Assembly (NCBI RefSeq): GCF_000328705.1
Contig: NC_019673.1
Coordinates: 3,286,001 to 3,350,000 of the forward strand
Source of the DNA: Saccharothrix espanaensis DSM 44229
GTDB taxonomy: Bacteria > Actinomycetota > Actinomycetes > Mycobacteriales > Pseudonocardiaceae
Length of the DNA stretch: 64,000 bases
Direction of reading: 5' to 3'
Part shown: piece by piece, positions 59,285 through 64,000 of the stretch
Position numbering within the stretch: the first letter of the stretch is position 1
Layout: each line of letters opens with the position of its first letter
Notes under the pieces: model-generated
The model's input: the letters and a program-made list of their open reading frames with translations, nothing else
Databases searched by the model: none
What the model was told of the DNA's origin: nothing
Program-made: the position numbers and the translations under genes

Positions 59285-60523
59285 ATGCAGACCTGGTCAT
59301 CCACCCCTGTCCCGCGGGTAGCCGGCGAGCCGCGCCCGCTGCGGCTGTACGACACGTCGACCGGCGAGGTGCGCCCCACGGCCCCCGGTGACACCGCCAG
59401 GCTGTACGTCTGCGGCATCACCCCCTACGACGCGACCCACCTCGGGCACGCGGCCACGTACCTGACGTTCGACCTGGTCCACCGGCTGTGGCTGGACAAC
59501 GGCCACGAGGTCCACTACGTGCAGAACGTCACCGACGTGGACGACCCGCTGCTGGAGCGCGCCGAGCGCGACCAGGACGACTGGGTGGTGCTCGCGATGC
59601 GCGAGACGGCCCTGTTCCGCGAGGACATGGTCGCGCTGCGCGTGCTGCCGCCCCGCGAGTACATCGGCGCGGTCGAGGCCATCCCGGAGGTCGTGGAGGC
59701 CGTCGCGAAGCTCCTCGCGGACGGCGCGGCGTACCGGGTCGACGACCCGGACCACCCGGACGTGTACTTCGACCACACCGCCTCCGGAAGGTTCGGCTAC
59801 GAGTCGAACTACGACGAGGCCACCATGCTGGAGTTCTTCGCCGAACGCGGCGGCGACCCGGACCGCCCAGGCAAGCGCCACCCGCTCGACGCCCTGCTGT
59901 GGCGCACCACGCGTCCCGGCGAGCCGTCCTGGCCGTCGGAGCTGGGCGAGGGCCGGCCGGGCTGGCACATCGAGTGCAGCGCCATCGCGCTCAACCGCCT
60001 GGGCACCGGCTTCGACGTGCAGGGCGGCGGCTCCGACCTGGTCTTCCCGCACCACGAGTTCAGCGCCGCGCACGCCGAGGCGCTGACCCGCGAACACCCG
60101 TTCGCCCGGCACTACGTGCACGCGGGCATGATCGGCCTGGACGGCGAGAAGATGTCGAAGTCCCGGGGCAACCTGGTCTTCGTCTCCAAGCTCCGCTCCC
60201 AGAAGACCGACCCGAACGCGGTGCGCCTGGCCCTGTTCGCGGGCCACTACCGCGCCGACCGCCCGTGGACGGACGCGTTGCTGGCGCAGGCGCAGGAACG
60301 CCTGGCGACGTGGCGCCGCGCGGCAGCCCTGGAGTCGGCCCCGAACGCCGAGGCGACCGTCACCCGGCTGCGTGACCACCTGGGCGACGACCTGGACACC
60401 CCCCGCGCGCTGGTCGCGCTGGACGCGTGGGCGGCGGAGGCCCTGTCCACCGGCGGCAACGACGAGACCGCGCCGAAGCTGTTCCGCGACGCCGTGGACG
60501 CACTGCTGGGCGTCGAGTTGTAG
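59285..60523 (+). CDS. mshC: Mycothiol synthesis cysteine ligase MshC
   Basis: 412 residues. Cysteinyl-tRNA synthetase relative that ligates cysteine to GlcN-inositol, the penultimate step of mycothiol synthesis. Zinc/cysteine pocket [19 protein letters not shown] (near 40-58, with the HIGH-like HLGH), [10 protein letters not shown] and [14 protein letters not shown] for further zinc ligands, and KMSKS at 289-293. Length and motifs distinguish it from CysS: it is shorter and lacks the anticodon-binding tail. It shows the cell makes mycothiol as well as ergothioneine. Confidence 0.93.
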   Translation: MQTWSSTPVPRVAGEPRPLRLYDTSTGEVRPTAPGDTARLYVCGITPYDATHLGHAATYLTFDLVHRLWLDNGHEVHYVQNVTDVDDPLLERAERDQDDWVVLAMRETALFREDMVALRVLPPREYIGAVEAIPEVVEAVAKLLADGAAYRVDDPDHPDVYFDHTASGRFGYESNYDEATMLEFFAERGGDPDRPGKRHPLDALLWRTTRPGEPSWPSELGEGRPGWHIECSAIALNRLGTGFDVQGGGSDLVFPHHEFSAAHAEALTREHPFARHYVHAGMIGLDGEKMSKSRGNLVFVSKLRSQKTDPNAVRLALFAGHYRADRPWTDALLAQAQERLATWRRAAALESAPNAEATVTRLRDHLGDDLDTPRALVALDAWAAEALSTGGNDETAPKLFRDAVDALLGVEL

Positions 60524-60533
60524 AACCACCGGG

Positions 60534-60564
60534 GTAGGGCGTGGCTCCCGCGGCCGCGCCCTAC
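60534..60564. terminator. Bidirectional terminator between mshC and the TIR-NB-ARC gene
   Basis: GTAGGGCG (60534-60541) pairs with CGCCCTAC (60557-60564) around a GC-rich 15-nt loop. It lies between convergent genes and overlaps the stop of the minus-strand gene. Confidence 0.5.
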
Positions 60565-62879
60565 GGCTGCGGTTGCTGCCTGATCCGCAACGCCTTCTCC
60601 AGCGACTCCCGCGCCTCGGCTTCGCGGCCCAGCGCCGCCAGCGCCACGCTGAGGTTCGTAGCCGAGATCGCCACGTACGGGTGGGCTGGGTGGTACGCGG
60701 TCTCGGCCAGGTGCATCGCACGGCGGAAGACCGGCTCCGCCTCGGTGGCCCGGTCGAGTTCGACCAGCGCGAAGCCGACGTTGTTCAGGCTCACCACCAG
60801 CGTGGGGTGGTCCGGCGGGAAGTACGCGCTGTCGATCTCCAGCGCACGTACGACCAGCGGCAGCACCTCGGCCGTCCGACCGAGCCCGCGCATGGCTTTT
60901 CCGAGCTTGCGGAGGGTGATCGCCACTTCCGGGTGGTCCGGGCCGTACTTCGCCCGGTAGATGGCCAGTGCGCGTTCCAGCAGCGGTACCGCCTCACCGG
61001 ACCGGCCCAGGTTGACCAGCGAGTTCGCGCTGTTCGCCAGGTAGACGGCGGCGTACGGGTGATCGCCGCCGAACGAGCCCGCGCTCATCACCCCCGCCCG
61101 CTGGTAGAGCACGAGGGCGTCGGCGGACCGGTCCAGGTCGTCCAAGATCATGCCCACCTCGTTGAGGGTGACGGCGATCCGCTGGGAATCGGTCCCGTCC
61201 AGCGACTCCTGCACGGCCAGCGCGCGTTCGGCCGCGCCGAGCGCTTCGTGGAGGAGGCCCTGGCTGTGCAGGTGGCGTCCGGTTCCCACGAGCAGGGCGA
61301 CCAGCGGTCCGTCCGCGTCCGGGCTCGCCGCGCACACCGCCAGCACGTGGGGCAGGAGGGTGTGCCACCTCGGCCACTTCTCGGGTTCCCCGCGGATCTC
61401 GATCGGGAGGTCGGCGACCAGCAGGGCCATCGCCGCACCGAGCGCGCCCCCGGGGTCGGCGCGGTCGCGCAGCGACTGGCCCAGCAGGCGGTGCACGACG
61501 GTGATCTCTGTCGCTGACCGCCGCACGAGGTAGTGGTCCACGAGCGCGCCCACGGTGTTGTTGAACGCGATCGGGTCCGTCACGGTCTCGGCGAGCGGTG
61601 CCGGCAGGGCGTCGGGGTGCAGGGTGAACAGGTCGAGCGGGACGGGTTCGGGTGCCAGGTGGGCGAGCAGGTCGAGCAGCCGGCGCTCGGCCGCGCCGAG
61701 TTCGGCCAGCGACAGGTCCCACAGCGTCGCCAGGGTCCGGTCGTGGCCGGCGACCTTGCCCTGCCGGATCACCTCGGCGGTGCGGGTGGTCAGCAGGTCC
61801 AGGTAGGACGCCACCGGCAGCCCGGTGGCCTTGATGTACGCCGACGCCTGCTCGACCGCCAGCGGCAGGTCGCCGAGCAGCTCCGAGAGGCTCGCCGCCT
61901 CGGTCGCGGTCGCGTCCGGCAACCGCCGGGACAGCAGCACGACGCTGTCCGCCCGGTCCATCACGTCCAGGTCGACCACCGAGCCCAGGGTGTCGAAGCC
62001 GCTGCGGCGGGTGGTGATCAGCACCCGGCCGGGTCCGGTCGGCAGGTATGGCCGCAGCGCGTCGGCGTCTTCGGCATTGTCGAACACCAGCAGCCACCGG
62101 CCCCTGCGACGCAGCTCCACGTGCACGGCCCGAACGGCCTTGTCCGGCGTGACGTCCAAGCCCAGGTCCGCGCCGAGGTCGGCGAAGTGGTGGGGAACGG
62201 CCGTGATCTGCTCGGACGGGATCCACCACACCACGTCGAAATCGCCCGCGTAGCGGTACGCGTACTCGGTGGCCAGCTGGGTCTTGCCGACGCCGCCCAT
62301 GCCGCGCACCGACTTGACCGCCACCGTCCCCGTGGTCCGGTGCAGCAGGTCCAGGTGCTCGGCGCGGCCGGTGAAGTCGGGGTTGCGCGGGGGCACGTTC
62401 CACACGTCCGGCATCGCGCCCGGGAACCGGGGGGTCGCGCCCGGGAACACCGGGGGAGCGCCGGGTTTCGCCCGGCCGACGGTCACGCCGCGGACGGTGT
62501 CCAGCAGGCGTTGCCGGGTGGCCGTTTCGGACAGGCCGAACAGATCGGTCGACACGATCCCGGCCAGCAGGCCCGGTCGCTCGCAGTCCGCGATCCGCAG
62601 CACCACGAGCTTGCGCCGCTCGCCCACCGGGTCTTCGCGCCAGGCGGCCTGCCACTCGGCCTTGCCGTAGACCGACGACAGGTAGGCCGCGGACAGCACC
62701 GCGACGGTCCGCTCCGCTTCGCGGACGCCCTCGTCCATCCGGTCCACCCAGTTCGCACCGGGCACCATGTCCCACGCCTGCACGAGCACCCGGTGGCCGG
62801 ACCGCTCCAGCTCCCAGGCGATCCACTCGGCCCACGCGCGGTCGACGTCGGTGTACGAGACGAAGAAGTCCCACTGCAC
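60561..62879 (-). CDS. TIR - NB-ARC - TPR protein (NLR-like)
   Basis: 772 residues from GTG 62879 (alternative GTG 62894). TIR domain 1-130 (WDFFVSYTDVDRAWAEWIAW, VLVQAWDMVPGANWV, SAAYLSSVYGKAEWQAAW with E75 at the NADase position). NB-ARC ATPase ~160-430: Walker A GMGGVGKT at 193-200, Walker B WLLVFDNAED, RVLITTRRSG, and GDLPLAVEQASAYI in the GLPL position. A winged-helix-like linker and at least five 42-residue TPRs (~530-770; NEVGMILDDLDRSADALVLY, LGRSGEAVPLLERALAIY) follow. Plant-NLR-like signal-sensing architecture; immune function is inference. Confidence 0.9.
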   Translation of the reverse strand: MQWDFFVSYTDVDRAWAEWIAWELERSGHRVLVQAWDMVPGANWVDRMDEGVREAERTVAVLSAAYLSSVYGKAEWQAAWREDPVGERRKLVVLRIADCERPGLLAGIVSTDLFGLSETATRQRLLDTVRGVTVGRAKPGAPPVFPGATPRFPGAMPDVWNVPPRNPDFTGRAEHLDLLHRTTGTVAVKSVRGMGGVGKTQLATEYAYRYAGDFDVVWWIPSEQITAVPHHFADLGADLGLDVTPDKAVRAVHVELRRRGRWLLVFDNAEDADALRPYLPTGPGRVLITTRRSGFDTLGSVVDLDVMDRADSVVLLSRRLPDATATEAASLSELLGDLPLAVEQASAYIKATGLPVASYLDLLTTRTAEVIRQGKVAGHDRTLATLWDLSLAELGAAERRLLDLLAHLAPEPVPLDLFTLHPDALPAPLAETVTDPIAFNNTVGALVDHYLVRRSATEITVVHRLLGQSLRDRADPGGALGAAMALLVADLPIEIRGEPEKWPRWHTLLPHVLAVCAASPDADGPLVALLVGTGRHLHSQGLLHEALGAAERALAVQESLDGTDSQRIAVTLNEVGMILDDLDRSADALVLYQRAGVMSAGSFGGDHPYAAVYLANSANSLVNLGRSGEAVPLLERALAIYRAKYGPDHPEVAITLRKLGKAMRGLGRTAEVLPLVVRALEIDSAYFPPDHPTLVVSLNNVGFALVELDRATEAEPVFRRAMHLAETAYHPAHPYVAISATNLSVALAALGREAEARESLEKALRIRQQPQP

Positions 62880-62943
62880 CCCGCCATGGTGCACACGCGG
62901 CGGGACGTCCCGGCGCACCGGGCGTCCGGATCACCGGAATGGC

Positions 62944-62974
62944 GGTGGGGCCACCCGCAAAAGGTGGCCCCACC
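62944..62974 (-). terminator. Terminator of the subtilisin gene
   Basis: Perfect 12-bp stem GGTGGGGCCACC/GGTGGCCCCACC with the loop CGCAAAA, 17 nt beyond the protease stop. It isolates the NLR-like gene from the protease transcript. Confidence 0.8.
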
Positions 62975-62990
62975 GTTGGGAGAACTCACA

Positions 62991-64000
62991 TCACGCGTCG
63001 ATGGTCCACGTGTCGATGCGGCCGGTGTCGATGGCCGCCACGTCGCGAACGCGCAGCTTCCACGTGCCCGACGCCGTCTCCGAGGAGGCGTTCACCGAGT
63101 ACGTCTTGGCGATGTTGTCGGCGCTGCCGCCGGTCCGGTTGTGCAGGTTGTAGATCGTGCCGTCCGGCGCCACCAGGTCGACGATCAGGTCGCCGACGTA
63201 GGTGTGCACGATGTTGACGGTCACCGAGGTGGTGGCCGACGCGTTGCCCGCGCAGGAGAGCGTGATCGGGCTGTTCACGTCGCTGTTGTCGCCGACGGTG
63301 ACGTCCGCGTCGTTGGTGGCCGGGTCGCAGCCGCCGGTGTTGTCACGCACGGTCCAGGTGAAGTTGGCGCTGCCGGTGCGCGACGCCGAGTCGGTCACCG
63401 TGACGGTCACGTTGGACGTGCCCGCCGTGGTCGGCGAACCGGTCACCGTGCCGTTCGAGTTGCCGGTCAGACCGGCCGGGAGACCGGTGAACGAGAACGT
63501 GTACGGCGCCGCGCCACCGGTCGCGGTGACGGTCAGGTTGACCGCCTGGCCCACGGTGGTGGTCTGGTTGCCGGGGTTGTTCACGCTCGGGTTGCTCGGC
63601 GCGACGTTCTGCACGAACAGCAGCTTGTTCGCCGACCCGGTGCCCGGGTTGGTGATCTTGCCGTTGGTCGCCGCGGTCACCAGCGCCGTCTCGACCTGGG
63701 CCGGGGTGGCGGTGGGGTTGGACGACACGTAGATCGCCGCAGCGCCCGCGACGTGCGGGGACGCCATCGAGGTGCCGCTGATGGTGTTCGTCGCGCTGTC
63801 GCTGGTGTGCCAGGTGGACGTGATGTCCTGGCCCGGAGCGAACAGGTCGGTGCAGGTGCCCCAGTTGGAGAACGACGCGCGCGCGTCGGACCGGTTGGAG
63901 GCGTTGGTGCTGATCGCCTCACGGACGCGGGCCGGCGAGTAGTTGCACGCGTTCTGGTTGTCGTTGCCCGACGCCACCGCGGTGGTGACACCGGCCGCGA
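62991..64000 (-). CDS. Secreted subtilisin-like S8 protease with P-domain, 3' part
   Basis: The start lies beyond the window. About 335 residues remain. The catalytic Ser is in ISGTSMASPHVAGAAAIYV; the upstream segment ASGNDNQNACNYSPA holds the oxyanion Asn. A putative-Ig (He_PIG-like) domain follows (VNLTVTATGGAAPYTFSFTG, GLPAGLTGNSNGTVTGSP), then a proprotein-convertase P-domain (TYVGDLIVDLVAPDGTIYNL, GTWKLRVRDVAAIDTGRIDT). Extracellular serine protease. Confidence 0.92.
   Translation of the reverse strand, partial: AAGVTTAVASGNDNQNACNYSPARVREAISTNASNRSDARASFSNWGTCTDLFAPGQDITSTWHTSDSATNTISGTSMASPHVAGAAAIYVSSNPTATPAQVETALVTAATNGKITNPGTGSANKLLFVQNVAPSNPSVNNPGNQTTTVGQAVNLTVTATGGAAPYTFSFTGLPAGLTGNSNGTVTGSPTTAGTSNVTVTVTDSASRTGSANFTWTVRDNTGGCDPATNDADVTVGDNSDVNSPITLSCAGNASATTSVTVNIVHTYVGDLIVDLVAPDGTIYNLHNRTGGSADNIAKTYSVNASSETASGTWKLRVRDVAAIDTGRIDTWTIDA

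Overview
The window is very GC-rich DNA with strong GC3 bias, frequent GTG starts and long antisense shadow ORFs. It encodes both mycothiol (mshC) and ergothioneine (egtABCD) enzymes, XRE/DUF5753 plus DUF397 proteins, an ANTAR regulator, and a block ordered as in mycobacteria: aconitase, NlpC/P60 endopeptidase, MoxR-DUF58-VWA, FabG-InhA-ferrochelatase. This points to an actinomycete, most likely Pseudonocardiales (Saccharothrix/Lentzea/Actinosynnema type). The genus is inference.

Layout. 1-0.9 kb: 3' end of a secreted sugar dehydrogenase/PEBP fusion. 1.25-5.6 kb: ergothioneine operon egtA-B-C-D, translationally coupled, without egtE. 5.7-8.4 kb: secreted S33 peptidase converging with a duplicated membrane protein. 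8.4-10.3 kb: a coupled two-gene minus-strand operon, a DUF4062/TIR protein plus a small protein with an NDT/TIR-like fold, which is the best candidate for an undescribed immune-type system. 10.4-16.2 kb: aconitase, a divergent ABC exporter pair and a flavin hydroxylase. 16.4-19.9 kb: a Gln-rich membrane-anchored protein with its membrane partner, a sirtuin and an alpha-carbonic anhydrase. 20.2-28.0 kb: acyl-CoA ligase, NlpC/P60 cell-wall hydrolase, DinB protein, HhH protein, MobA, then MoxR-DUF58-VWA.

28-35.3 kb: DUF4287/DUF5655 protein, a decayed methyltransferase, a TAXI lipoprotein-kinase-regulator operon, GAF-ANTAR, a PIN nuclease, a YchJ pair and CutA. 35.3-42 kb: FAD/Fe-S oxidase, FabG-InhA-ferrochelatase and two downstream proteins. 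42.2-49 kb: TylF-like methyltransferase, DUF4082 secreted protein, a second MoxR/VWA pair and an XRE-DUF397 module. 49-52.8 kb: two inverted IS701-like remnants bracketing an AraC regulator and an enoyl-CoA hydratase. 52.8-56.5 kb: lipoprotein, a GntR-TetR fusion regulator divergent from a flavin monooxygenase, and a membrane protein. 56.5-64 kb: cytochrome oxidase subunit I, SPFH protein, mshC, a TIR-NB-ARC-TPR protein and the 3' part of a subtilisin.

Functional themes are low-molecular-weight thiols, cell-envelope and fatty-acid metabolism, haem/respiration, and scattered TIR/PIN/NLR-like proteins of likely immune function. No rRNA, tRNA or CRISPR array was seen.
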